Shown here piece by piece: positions 25,573 through 34,370 of a stretch of 64,000 nt of DNA. The DNA is from Curtobacterium sp. ZW137 (lineage in GTDB: Bacteria > Actinomycetota > Actinomycetes > Actinomycetales > Microbacteriaceae), in the NCBI RefSeq assembly GCF_003762905.1, contig NZ_RJKS01000005.1, positions 124,001 to 188,000 on the forward strand. The letters are read 5' to 3'. A program made the position numbers and the translations under genes. Numbering within the stretch: the first letter of the stretch is position 1; each line of letters opens with the position of its first letter. The notes under the pieces were generated by a model, which saw only the letters and a list, made by a program, of their open reading frames with translations, was not told where the DNA came from and made no database searches.

Positions 25573-28062
25573 GTGAGCGAGCGCAGGACGGGGGTCGTCT
25601 CGGTCGTCCTCGTGAACTACAAGGGCACCGACGACACCCTCACGAGCATCGTCGGTCTGACCGAGCAGGACTGGCCGGCGGACCGCCTCGAGATCATCGT
25701 CGTCGACAACGACTCCGGTCCGGAGCACGTCGGCCGGCTCAAGGCGTCGGACCTCCCCTTCACGCTCGTCGAGTCCGGCGGCAACCTCGGCTTCACCGGC
25801 GGCTGCAACCTCGGCGTCGCGAACACCACCGGCGAGTACGTCGCGTTCCTCAACAACGACGCGCGCCCCGACCCCGGCTGGATCCGCGAGGCGATGGCGA
25901 CCTTCGCGTCCGGTCGCGACATCGGCGCCGTCGCCAGCAAGGTCCTCGACTGGGAGGGCGTCAACGTCGACTTCACCGAAGCGGCGATGACCTGGTACGG
26001 CATGGGCTACAAGCCGTTCGCCGGCTCGCCCGACACCGGCCGCTGGGAGAACGAGACCGACGTCCTGTTCGGCACCGGCGCCGCGATGTTCATCCGCGCC
26101 GACCTGTTCGAGCAGCTCGACGGCTTCGACGACCGCTACTTCATGTTCTACGAGGACGTCGACCTCGGGTGGCGCCTCAACCTGCTCGGCTGGCGCTTCC
26201 GCTACCAGCCGAAGTCCGTCGCGTTCCACAAGCACCACGCGTCGATGAACAAGCTCGGCGACTTCCGTGAGACGTACCTGCTCGAGCGGAACGCCCTCTT
26301 CACGCTCTACAAGAACCTCGGCGACGAGCAGCTGCGCACCGCGCTGCCCGGTGCCCTGGCACTCGCGGTCCGTCGCGCCGTCGGCCGGGGCGAGCTCGAC
26401 TCCGCCTCGCTCGACATCCGTCGCCCCGGCAACGACGCCGAGTCGACCATGCCGGTGTCGAAGACGACGATGGCCGGCGTGTTCGGCATCGACCGCTTCG
26501 TCGAGGAACTGCCCTCGATGACGGAGTCCCGCCGCCTCGTGCAGGCCACCCGCGTGCGCAGCGACCGGGAACTCCTCGGGCTCTTCGGCAACCGCGACGA
26601 GCCCGCCTACCCGATCGAGCACTACCTCGCCGGGTACGACAAGATCGTGCACTCGCTCGGCGTGCTCGAGGTCGGGCAGCGTCGCCGCATCCTCATCGTC
26701 ACCGGTGACGCCATCGGCGAGAAGATGGCCGGCCCCGCGATCCGCGCCACGAACATGGCCAAGGAGCTCTCCGGCGAGCACGACGTCCGCGTCATCAGCC
26801 TGACCCGCTCCGTGCAGATCGACCCCGCCTACGACGTCGTGACGGTCCCGCACCGCCACCCGCGCCAGATGGTCGAGCACGAGGCCTGGGCCGACGTCAT
26901 CATCGTGCAGGGCCACGCGCTCCGCCTGTTCCCGGTGCTCGAGTCGACGGCGAAGATCCTCGTGGTCGACGTCTACGACCCGCTGCACCTCGAGCAGCTC
27001 GAGCAGGGCCGCAGCGAGGACGTCGACGCCTGGGACCGCCAGATCCTCGACGCCTCGGACACGCTGAACCACCAGCTCGAGCTCGGCGACTACTTCATCT
27101 GCGCTTCCGAGCGGCAGCGCCTGTTCTGGCTCGGCCAGCTCGCCGGGTCCGGGCGCATCAACGCCAGGACCTACTCGCGCGACCCGGAGCTCCGGAGCCT
27201 CATCGGCGTCGTGCCGTTCGGCCTGTCCGCCACCCCGCCCGTGCACACGCACAACGTCGTCAAGGGCGTCGTGCCCGGCATCGGCCCGGACGACAAGCTC
27301 GTCGTCTGGGGCGGCGGCATCTACGACTGGTTCGACCCGATCACGCTCGTCCGTGCGATGGGCGAGCTCGCCGAGCGCCGACCGAACGTCCGCCTGTTCT
27401 TTATGGGCGTCCAGCACCCGAACCCCGACGTCCCCGAGATGGACATCGTCGCCAAGGTGCGGAAGGAGTCCGAGGACCTCGGGCTCACCGGCAAGAACGT
27501 CTTCTTCAACGAGTCGTGGATCCCGTACGAGGAGCGCGGCGCGTACCTCGCCGAGGCCGACGCCGGCGTCTCCACGCACTACGAGCACCTCGAGACCACG
27601 TTCTCGTTCCGCACGCGCATCCTCGACTACCTCTGGGCGAGCCTGCCGATCGTGACGACGGACGGGGACTCGTTCGCCGAGCTCGTCGCGCAGGAGCACC
27701 TGGGGGAGGTCGTGCACGAGCGCGACGCCACCGCGATCGCCGACGCCCTCGAGACCGTGCTCTTCGACGACGACGCCCGTGCCACCTACCTGGAGAACGT
27801 CACCCGCGTGCGGCAGGACTTCACCTGGCAGAACGTGCTCGAGCCGCTCGTCGAGTTCTGCCGGAACCCGGTCCGTGCGGCGGACAAGACCGTCCGCGCC
27901 CAGGCCGGGCTGCCCGCGCCGCACGAGATGCGGGTCCGCGTGCCGGACCGGCAGAAGCTGTACGGCGTCCGCTACGACATCGGCCGGGTCGCGCACTACC
28001 TGCGCACCGAGGGGCCCCGGAGCGTCGCGGCCAAGGTGAAGCACCGCATCACGAACCGATGA
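25573..28062 (+). CDS. GT2-GT4 fusion glycosyltransferase
   Basis: An 829-residue two-domain enzyme. Residues about 8-290 are a GT2 rhamnosyltransferase-type domain (VVLVNYKGTDDT, NLGFTGGCNLG, FLNNDARPDPG, FMFYEDVDLGWRLN). Residues about 370-770 are a GT-B domain (TGDAIGEKMAGPAIRATNM, WGGGIYDWFDPITLVRAM, TRILDYLWASLPIVTTDGDSF). It probably adds two successive sugars to one growing chain. The GTG at 25573 has GAAAGGG just upstream; a longer open frame to 23857 is antisense to another gene and is rejected. The stop overlaps the next gene (ATGA). Confidence 0.88.
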   Translation: MSERRTGVVSVVLVNYKGTDDTLTSIVGLTEQDWPADRLEIIVVDNDSGPEHVGRLKASDLPFTLVESGGNLGFTGGCNLGVANTTGEYVAFLNNDARPDPGWIREAMATFASGRDIGAVASKVLDWEGVNVDFTEAAMTWYGMGYKPFAGSPDTGRWENETDVLFGTGAAMFIRADLFEQLDGFDDRYFMFYEDVDLGWRLNLLGWRFRYQPKSVAFHKHHASMNKLGDFRETYLLERNALFTLYKNLGDEQLRTALPGALALAVRRAVGRGELDSASLDIRRPGNDAESTMPVSKTTMAGVFGIDRFVEELPSMTESRRLVQATRVRSDRELLGLFGNRDEPAYPIEHYLAGYDKIVHSLGVLEVGQRRRILIVTGDAIGEKMAGPAIRATNMAKELSGEHDVRVISLTRSVQIDPAYDVVTVPHRHPRQMVEHEAWADVIIVQGHALRLFPVLESTAKILVVDVYDPLHLEQLEQGRSEDVDAWDRQILDASDTLNHQLELGDYFICASERQRLFWLGQLAGSGRINARTYSRDPELRSLIGVVPFGLSATPPVHTHNVVKGVVPGIGPDDKLVVWGGGIYDWFDPITLVRAMGELAERRPNVRLFFMGVQHPNPDVPEMDIVAKVRKESEDLGLTGKNVFFNESWIPYEERGAYLAEADAGVSTHYEHLETTFSFRTRILDYLWASLPIVTTDGDSFAELVAQEHLGEVVHERDATAIADALETVLFDDDARATYLENVTRVRQDFTWQNVLEPLVEFCRNPVRAADKTVRAQAGLPAPHEMRVRVPDRQKLYGVRYDIGRVAHYLRTEGPRSVAAKVKHRITNR

Positions 28063-28802
28063 CCCCTGGTACGGCCCTGGTCATCGTCCCCACCTACGAC
28101 GAGGCCGAGAACGTCGCGCACATCGTCGCCGCGGTGCTGGACGCCGTCCCGAACGCGCACGTGCTCGTCGTGGACGACGCCAGCCCGGACGGCACCGGGG
28201 ACGTCGTCGAGGCGATCGCCGCGCGGGACGACCGCGTGCGGCTGCTGCGGCGCACCGGGAAGCTCGGGCTCGGCACCGCCTACGTGGCCGGCTTCCGGTG
28301 GGGACTCGAGCACGGGTACGACCTGCTCGTGGAGATGGACGCGGACGGGTCGCACCCGGCCGACCGGCTCCAGGCGCTGATCGACGCGGTGCAGGGCTCC
28401 GAGGACGTGATGCTCGCGATCGGGTCCCGCTGGACCCCCGGTGGCTCGGTCGTCGACTGGCCCTGGTACCGCCAGGCGCTCAGTCGCGGCGGGAACGCCT
28501 ACGCACGGTGGATGCTGCGGATCGACGTGCGGGACATCACCGCCGGCTTCCGGGTCTACCGCTCGGACACGATCGCCCGGATGGCGCTCGACGAGATCGA
28601 CTCGAAGGGCTACTGCTTCCAGGTCGACATGACGCTGCGGGTGCACGACCTCGGCGGGCGGATCGTCGAGGTGCCGATCCGGTTCCGGGACCGCGTGCGC
28701 GGGGTCTCCAAGATGAGTCAGGCCATCGTCGTCGAGGCGATGCTCCGGGTCACGCAGTGGGGGTTGCAGCGACGGTTCGGGCGCTCCGCCGTCCGCGTGT
28801 AG
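28059..28802 (+). CDS. Polyprenol-phosphate mannosyltransferase (DPM1/Ppm1 domain)
   Basis: A 247-residue GT2 enzyme that likely makes polyprenyl-phospho-mannose from GDP-mannose at the inner membrane face. It shows IVPTYDEAENV, VVDDASPDGTGD, EMDADGSHP (metal-binding DAD), GSRWTPGGSVVDWP and AGFRVYR, all characteristic of DPM1 and mycobacterial Ppm1 catalytic domains. No transmembrane or Lnt-like domain is fused. The product would feed the GT-C enzymes nearby, such as the convergent GT87 gene, whose 3' end overlaps this one by 53 bp. manA at 34371 could supply the mannose precursor. Confidence 0.9.
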   Translation: MTPGTALVIVPTYDEAENVAHIVAAVLDAVPNAHVLVVDDASPDGTGDVVEAIAARDDRVRLLRRTGKLGLGTAYVAGFRWGLEHGYDLLVEMDADGSHPADRLQALIDAVQGSEDVMLAIGSRWTPGGSVVDWPWYRQALSRGGNAYARWMLRIDVRDITAGFRVYRSDTIARMALDEIDSKGYCFQVDMTLRVHDLGGRIVEVPIRFRDRVRGVSKMSQAIVVEAMLRVTQWGLQRRFGRSAVRV

Positions 28803-30123
28803 GCGGCTGGCCGTCCAGCTGCTGCTCGTCGCCCTGCTGGTCGTCGGCCTGCGGCTGCTCGTCCGCTCCGCGCAGCAGTGGCGGGGTGACGACCTCGGCG
28901 CGCAGGAACAGCACGACGAACGCCACCAGCAGTGCCGCACGTCCCCAGATGCCCACCGTCATCGCCTGGTACGCCCACGTCTGCATCCCGGCGCCGAGCG
29001 CCGTGTAGTACGTGTTCCGGAAGAACCCGACCACCGCGCAGACGTCCGCGACGAGGTACGCCGCGATCCACCAGCCCCCGATGCGCAGCACCACGAGGAA
29101 CGGCAGCAGCCACAGCACGTACTGCGGTGACGCGACCTTGTTCGCGACCATGTAGACCGCCAGGAGCGCCGCGGCGGACTGCACCCAGGGCGTGGTCCCG
29201 CGTCGGAGCCCGAGGACCACGGTGACCGCGAGCACGACGAGGATGCCGATCGCGGTGGCGGCCGTCGACATCACGCTCATCGTGTGCTGGAACGGTCCGT
29301 CCAGGTCGCCAGACCACGGCAGGAAGCCGTAGTACCAGATCGACAGGGTCGAGGCCCCGATCGGTCGGTCGGCCTGGAACCGGATGACGGAGGCCCACCC
29401 GGGGAAGTTGATCAGCATGAACGGCACGTTCGCGGCGAGGAGCACCCCGATCCCGGCGCCGAGCGCGGCGGCCGTGCGGCGGACCCGGGCACCGAGTGCG
29501 GCGTCCGCGTCCAGCAGCGCGGCGACGGCGAGCGGGGCGAGGAACATCAGCGGGTACAGCTTGAACGCACCCCCGAGGCCGAACGCCGCACCGGCCACCG
29601 TGTACCGCACGAGCGGCGACCAGGACGCCGGTGCGCGGAGCACCGCGACGACCCCGGCGACCGTGCAGACCACCGCGAGGAGGTCCCAGTTGTAGACCGC
29701 GTACAGCGCGAGCGGGGGCGTCGCCGCCCAGATCCAGGCGCGCCGGCCGGCGACCCGGATGAGCAGCAGGGTGACGACGACGGCGAGGACCGCGGCGACC
29801 ACCGCGGTGACGACGAGGAACCCGCGCGCCGAGCCCACCGGCAACCCGGTCAGCCACACCCAGACCCCCGTCAGGGTCGGGTACTCGACGGTCCCGTTGC
29901 CGAGCTCGGAGCCCGTGACGTACGGGAAGACGTGTCCGGCGAGCTGGCGGTTGTTCCAGAGCGCGGCGACGTCGGACCAGCAGCCGTACTGCGACACGAA
30001 CGCGCCGCGGGGCACGTCGGCCGGCCCGGGGACCGAGCACGGGAGCTTCAGCAGCAGGTTGAGCGCCGTGAAGACGGCCGCGACCACGCACATGGCGGTC
30101 CGTTCGAGCAGTCGGGGGTGCAC
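28750..30123 (-). CDS. GT87-family polyprenyl-phosphate-dependent glycosyltransferase
   Basis: A 457-residue protein with about ten transmembrane helices. The first external loop carries YGCWSDVAALWNN, with the Asp expected of GT-C catalysis, and VEYPTLTG follows. NYDWN-like YNWDLLAV and FKLYPLMFL are typical of GT87 (the PimE-related mannosyltransferases). The C-terminal 45 residues are a Gln/Asp-rich hydrophilic tail overlapping the convergent mannose-synthase gene. A TAGCGT box (30130-30135, minus strand) stands 6 nt before the GTG, so it may have its own leaderless promoter despite following the ligase-like gene by 17 bp. Confidence 0.85.
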   Translation of the reverse strand: MHPRLLERTAMCVVAAVFTALNLLLKLPCSVPGPADVPRGAFVSQYGCWSDVAALWNNRQLAGHVFPYVTGSELGNGTVEYPTLTGVWVWLTGLPVGSARGFLVVTAVVAAVLAVVVTLLLIRVAGRRAWIWAATPPLALYAVYNWDLLAVVCTVAGVVAVLRAPASWSPLVRYTVAGAAFGLGGAFKLYPLMFLAPLAVAALLDADAALGARVRRTAAALGAGIGVLLAANVPFMLINFPGWASVIRFQADRPIGASTLSIWYYGFLPWSGDLDGPFQHTMSVMSTAATAIGILVVLAVTVVLGLRRGTTPWVQSAAALLAVYMVANKVASPQYVLWLLPFLVVLRIGGWWIAAYLVADVCAVVGFFRNTYYTALGAGMQTWAYQAMTVGIWGRAALLVAFVVLFLRAEVVTPPLLRGADEQPQADDQQGDEQQLDGQPPTRGRRSARTVAATPTA

Positions 30124-30129
30124 CCGGCC

Positions 30130-30135
30130 ACGCTA
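30130..30135 (-). promoter_or_regulatory. -10 box of the GT87 gene
   Basis: TAGCGT on the minus strand, 6 nt before the GTG start, in the 17-bp gap after the ligase-like gene. Confidence 0.5.
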
Positions 30136-30140
30136 GCGGC

Positions 30141-31454
30141 TCAGGAGAGGTGTTCGGAGCGCGGGAGGTGCCGACGCCACGACCGACGTCGTGCCGCGAC
30201 GACCAGCACCGTCGTGAAGACCATCAGTCCGGCACCGTGCAGCAGGTAGCTCTCCGCCGCGCTCGTCACGCCGAGGAGCACCAGCACCGCGGCCGGCCAG
30301 ACGTAGGCGACGCCGGGGAAGGTCGTCGCGGTGACCCAGGCGCGACCGAAGGCGAGGAGGGCCGTGATCAGGAGGATCAGGGCCCCGGCCAGGCCGATCT
30401 GCAGCCAGGCGTCGACGAAGGCGTTCAGGCCGGAGGTGAACCGCGCGCCGTCCGGGTCGACGAGCGTGACGAACGGGAACACCGGCTCGTGCGGCCACGT
30501 GCCGACCCAGCCCCAGCCCTGCATCGGGTACTGCTCGGTGAGCAGGCGGATCTGGGACCACAGGCCGAGCCGGGTCGCGGTCCCGCCGGCAGCACCGATC
30601 TCGGCGAGCACCCGGTGCCGGAAGAGCACCGCGACGACGAGCATCAGCACGACGGCACCCCCGAGCACCCCGTTCACCACCGGACGGGTCGACGCGCGAG
30701 CGTGCCGGAGTGACCACAGCGCGAGCGCCGTCACGGCGAGGGCGATCATCGCGAGGCCGGAGATGGGGGACTGGGAGAGCATCAGGGCGATCACCGCGAG
30801 GGCGGTCGAGCCGAGCGCACGCCACATCGTCACCGATCGGGTGAGGAACTCCACGACGAACGTCACCAGCGCCATCGCCGCGACGAACGCCATGAAGTTG
30901 CGGGTGCCGCCGATGCCCTGGATCGGGCCGCCGTACGCGATGTCGCCGTGGATGCCGAAGGCCGGGATCGGGACGTCGAGCACCAGGCCGGAGAGGACCT
31001 CGAGGCCGAGGGCCACGACGAGCAGGATCCGGAACGCGTCGCCGGACGCCCGGATCACCTGCACCAGGTCGCGGCCGAGCGCCAGGTACAGGCCGAGGCC
31101 GATGAAGCACGCCGTCGCCACGAACCCGCGGAGCGCCACCCACGAGTACTGGCTCCACAGCACGCTCAGCGCGCAGTAGCCGACGAAGGCCATCAGGGAG
31201 AGCGGGAGGACGCCGTGCCACTCGATCCGGTAGCGCTGCCCGAGGAGGCTCAGGCCGGCGAGGACGACCAGCGTCACGGTGATGGCCCAGGTGCCGGCAC
31301 TGCCGACGAGCGCCTGGACGGTGGGCTGCCCGAACGCGAAGAGCAGGATCACGGTCGCGAGGGCCTGGCTGAAGCGCCCGCCGGCCGAGAAGCCGATCCA
31401 GGCGGACAGGTACCGGCGTGCGAGCGCTCGCCGCGTCACCCTGCCGTCCGTCAC
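30141..31454 (-). CDS. O-antigen ligase/polymerase-like membrane protein (first copy)
   Basis: A 437-residue protein with about eleven to twelve transmembrane helices and the large periplasmic loop of the Wzy/WaaL class: GTRNFMAFVAAM on one side and YPMQGWGWVGTW with a following NAFVDAWLQIG on the other. Such proteins join or polymerise lipid-linked glycans outside the membrane. The GTG at 31454 has AGAGGA upstream; a longer ATG start runs into the divergent promoter and is rejected. A second relative lies at 32947. Confidence 0.85.
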   Translation of the reverse strand: MTDGRVTRRALARRYLSAWIGFSAGGRFSQALATVILLFAFGQPTVQALVGSAGTWAITVTLVVLAGLSLLGQRYRIEWHGVLPLSLMAFVGYCALSVLWSQYSWVALRGFVATACFIGLGLYLALGRDLVQVIRASGDAFRILLVVALGLEVLSGLVLDVPIPAFGIHGDIAYGGPIQGIGGTRNFMAFVAAMALVTFVVEFLTRSVTMWRALGSTALAVIALMLSQSPISGLAMIALAVTALALWSLRHARASTRPVVNGVLGGAVVLMLVVAVLFRHRVLAEIGAAGGTATRLGLWSQIRLLTEQYPMQGWGWVGTWPHEPVFPFVTLVDPDGARFTSGLNAFVDAWLQIGLAGALILLITALLAFGRAWVTATTFPGVAYVWPAAVLVLLGVTSAAESYLLHGAGLMVFTTVLVVAARRRSWRRHLPRSEHLS

Positions 31455-31496
31455 CGGACCATCCTCTCGCACCCCCGGTGTGTATCGCGCCCCTGC

Positions 31497-31515
31497 ATAT
31501 CGCGAGGTGCGATAT
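31497..31515. promoter_or_regulatory. Palindromic operator between divergent envelope genes
   Basis: A perfect inverted repeat ATATCGC-N5-GCGATAT. A third half-site TATCGC lies at 31483-31488. It overlaps the expected -35 of the plus-strand gene (-10 TAACGT at 31522-31527, 9 nt before its ATG) and sits 43 bp from the ligase-like start, so one repressor could control both. It is unusually A/T-rich for this genome. Confidence 0.65.
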
Positions 31516-31536
31516 CTCGGGTAACGTCGATCCGCG

Positions 31537-32904
31537 ATGGAGCGCGCTCGGAGGACCCTGCTGACGGCGCTCGCCGCGGTGGTCGTCGCCGTCGCCGCGA
31601 CCGCGCTCGCCTGGTACCGGCTCGGGCCCACGACGCGGGGGACCGTGTGGGCCGAGGACGGCGGGGTGTTCCTCCGCGAACGCCTCGCGTACGGCGAGGC
31701 CGGCTCACTGTTCCGTCCGTACGCCGGGTACCTGCACCTGCTGCCCCGACTCGTCGTCGACCTCGGCTTCCGCCGCCCGGTCGAGGACTACGCGGTGACC
31801 GTCTCCGCGGCGTCCTGTCTCATCGTCGGGGTGGTCGCCGCCGCGGTGTTCCTGCTCGCCCGCGACGTCGTGCCCGCGTGGCCGCTGCGCGTGGTGCTCG
31901 CGGCCGTGCCGGTCGTGCTGCCGATCGCGCCGTACGAGGTCGGCGGGAACGCCGCGAACCTGCACTGGTACATGCTCCTGCTGGTCCCGTGGCTGTTCTC
32001 GTACCGGGCACGGACGTGGTGGGGGTCCGCGGCCGTCGCGGCGCTCGCGCTCGGCGCGGTGCTGACCGAGCCGCAGACGCTGTTCTTCGCGCCGCTGCTC
32101 GTCCTCGCGTGGTGGCGCGGACGTGCCCGGCTGCTGGCCCTGCCGGTCACGGTCGTCACGGTGCTCGCCGGCGCGGTCCAGGTCGTCTCCGCGCTGACCG
32201 ACACGCGCATCTCCCGCCCCGGGCACCCCACCGTCGCCGACGTCGTGCACGGGTACCTCCTGCAGCCGCTCGCCGGCGCGTGGACCTGGGACCTCAGCTC
32301 GGTCGCGACCGCGGTGGTGCACCACGGCTGGGGCGTCCTCGTCTGGCCCCTGGTGGCGATCGCCGTCGTGCTCGTGGCGGCCGTCGTCCTCGGGCAGTGG
32401 CGGGCCCGCGTCCTCGTCGCCGCGCTCGCCGCCGGGTCCGTCGTCGTCTGGACCGCGGCGCTCGTCGCCAACGAGTCCGCCGACCTCCGCTGGGGCGAAC
32501 TGCCCGTCACCGACTTCACCGCGTCGGCGCCGCTCCGCTACGCGGCCGCGGCGGCGATGCTGCTCGTGTCCGCGGTCGTCGTCGCGGCGTCGGTCCTGAT
32601 CGACCGGCGGAACTGGTCCGTCCGGGTCCCGGCACGCGGGTCGCGGGCGGCCGGCCGCACCGCCGGCAGGGTCGGCACGGTCGTCGCCGCGGTGGTGGGG
32701 TGGGCTGCGATCGCGGTGGTCGTCGCCGCCGCGGTGTCGTCCGTCGCGCCCGGCAACACCCGTCGCGACGACGGTCCGCTCTGGGCGCCGCAGATCACCG
32801 CGCAGCTCGAGGTCTGCCGTGCTGACCCGGCCGGGTCGGTCGAGGTGCGGACGGCCCCGTGGGGTGCCACCCTGCCGTGCAGCGTCCTGCTCGACCGCCG
32901 CTGA
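31537..32904 (+). CDS. Polytopic membrane protein, GT-C-like, unknown family
   Basis: A 455-residue protein with about ten to eleven hydrophobic segments. The first external loop has TVWAEDGGVFLRERL, an acidic patch in the position of the GT-C catalytic Asp. No other motif is diagnostic. A charged basic loop precedes the last helix, and the C-terminal about 45 residues are external with two cysteines. It is flanked by two ligase-like proteins, consistent with late envelope-glycan assembly. Its ATG follows TAACGT by 9 nt. Confidence 0.65.
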   Translation: MERARRTLLTALAAVVVAVAATALAWYRLGPTTRGTVWAEDGGVFLRERLAYGEAGSLFRPYAGYLHLLPRLVVDLGFRRPVEDYAVTVSAASCLIVGVVAAAVFLLARDVVPAWPLRVVLAAVPVVLPIAPYEVGGNAANLHWYMLLLVPWLFSYRARTWWGSAAVAALALGAVLTEPQTLFFAPLLVLAWWRGRARLLALPVTVVTVLAGAVQVVSALTDTRISRPGHPTVADVVHGYLLQPLAGAWTWDLSSVATAVVHHGWGVLVWPLVAIAVVLVAAVVLGQWRARVLVAALAAGSVVVWTAALVANESADLRWGELPVTDFTASAPLRYAAAAAMLLVSAVVVAASVLIDRRNWSVRVPARGSRAAGRTAGRVGTVVAAVVGWAAIAVVVAAAVSSVAPGNTRRDDGPLWAPQITAQLEVCRADPAGSVEVRTAPWGATLPCSVLLDRR

Positions 32905-32946
32905 CCAGCGGTCACTGGTCGGCGGGACCGCGTCAGCCGGTCGGCG

Positions 32947-34326
32947 TCAGCGCGTCGCGGCCCAGCGGAACTCGCGCTTCGCCGGGGGCGTCCTGGGGCC
33001 GTCGCCGACCGACACCGGCTCCTCGCCGACGAGCACGATGCGCGACTTGATCGCGATGAGCGCGAAGAGGATCCAGTTGCCCTGGTAGAGCAGCCTCGAC
33101 TCGGCGAAGGACTGCACGAGCAGCGCGACGACGACCAGCAGGGGCAGCAGCGACACCGGGTCGAAGGGCCGCGGCCGGAGTCCGGCGTCGAACCCGACCC
33201 GGGTGGCGCACGCCCACGAGCGGTACAGCGTCGTCACGACGTAGATCGCGAAGAGGAGCAGCCCGATCAGCCCGGTCTGCATCCACAGGTCCAGGTACGC
33301 GTCGTGCGCCTGCAGGTACGTCACGCCCTTCCGGTGCGCCAGGTCGGCGAGCGTCGAGACGTCCGGCCACCAGTAGCCGATCCACCCCCACCCGACGACC
33401 GGGTGCACGTCGATCAGCCCGAGGACCTTCGTCCAGATCTCGCCGCGGCCGGTGAAGTCCGAGCTCTTGCCAAGGACACCGGCGATCGCACCGCGACCGA
33501 GCACGCCCGCGACGACGATCACCACGGCGACCCCGGTCATCAGCAGGTACCGCGGGGTGCGCCGCTCGGTCGGGACCCGGCGGATCCACACCGCCAGCAG
33601 GAACACCACGGCGACGACGGCCGCGGCGACGATCACCGTCGACGAGCGCGTCAGGACGAACACCGCGGCGGCGACGACGAGCCACCCGATCGACTGGTTG
33701 CGGCGCATCCGGCCCTCGGCGAGTTGGATCGCGACCGCGATGGCTGCGAGGAGCGCGACCATCGCGAGCAGGTTCGCGTTGCCGGGCAGCCCCTGGATGC
33801 GGCCGCCCGTGAAGAGCTCGGCACGGGAGAAGTAGAACGCGTCCGGGATGTCCCGGTTGCCGTAGTGGGTCCAGATCGGCGCGATCGGGTGCCGGACGAA
33901 CACCGCGACGGCGGCCTCGAACAGCAGCGAGAGCATCAGCACCCACCGCATCGCGAGGCTCACCGCGTCGAGGATCCGGCGCCACGTCAGTGTGGAGGCG
34001 ATCACGAACGCGACGAGCGCGCAGAGCACCTGCGCGGCCATGCTGGCGAGCGTCGCGGCCCACCAGTGCGACCAGACGACCGAGACCAGACACCAGCCGA
34101 GGAAGATCCAGAGCGCCCGCGGCGTCCGGGCGATCGTCGGCTTCGCGCGGACGGTGATCGTGATGCCCCACACCGCCGCCAGGGCCCAGAGTGCGGCCGC
34201 GCCGAACCAGGTGAGCGTGTTCGGGACGGCGTCACCGGCGAACACGACGAAGAGGACGGTGGCGCCGAAGGCGAAGGCCTCCCGCTCGGGCACGGCTCCG
34301 CGGGCCAACGGCCAGGTGTTCGTCAC
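32947..34326 (-). CDS. O-antigen ligase-like membrane protein (second copy)
   Basis: A 459-residue member of the Wzy_C/O-antigen ligase family with about eleven transmembrane helices. The big loop includes GGRIQGLPGNANLLAM and HPVVGWGWIGYW with QAHDAYLDLWMQTG, the pattern of ExoQ/WaaL-type proteins (conserved His in the loop). It differs enough from the 30141 gene to be a distinct paralogue, perhaps using another acceptor. A leaderless GTG start follows TAGCCT by 7 nt. Divergent from manA with only 44 bp between start codons. Confidence 0.85.
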   Translation of the reverse strand: MTNTWPLARGAVPEREAFAFGATVLFVVFAGDAVPNTLTWFGAAALWALAAVWGITITVRAKPTIARTPRALWIFLGWCLVSVVWSHWWAATLASMAAQVLCALVAFVIASTLTWRRILDAVSLAMRWVLMLSLLFEAAVAVFVRHPIAPIWTHYGNRDIPDAFYFSRAELFTGGRIQGLPGNANLLAMVALLAAIAVAIQLAEGRMRRNQSIGWLVVAAAVFVLTRSSTVIVAAAVVAVVFLLAVWIRRVPTERRTPRYLLMTGVAVVIVVAGVLGRGAIAGVLGKSSDFTGRGEIWTKVLGLIDVHPVVGWGWIGYWWPDVSTLADLAHRKGVTYLQAHDAYLDLWMQTGLIGLLLFAIYVVTTLYRSWACATRVGFDAGLRPRPFDPVSLLPLLVVVALLVQSFAESRLLYQGNWILFALIAIKSRIVLVGEEPVSVGDGPRTPPAKREFRWAATR

Positions 34327-34333
34327 GGGGTCC

Positions 34334-34364
34334 AGGCTAACGCGGTGCGCCCGGCCGATACGCT
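34334..34364. promoter_or_regulatory. Back-to-back leaderless promoters
   Basis: Minus strand TAGCCT (34334-34339) is 7 nt from the ligase-like GTG. Plus strand TACGCT (34359-34364) is 6 nt from the manA ATG. The 44-bp gap holds little more than these two -10 boxes, so polymerase binding on one side should compete with the other. Confidence 0.55.
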
Positions 34365-34370
34365 CTGCAC

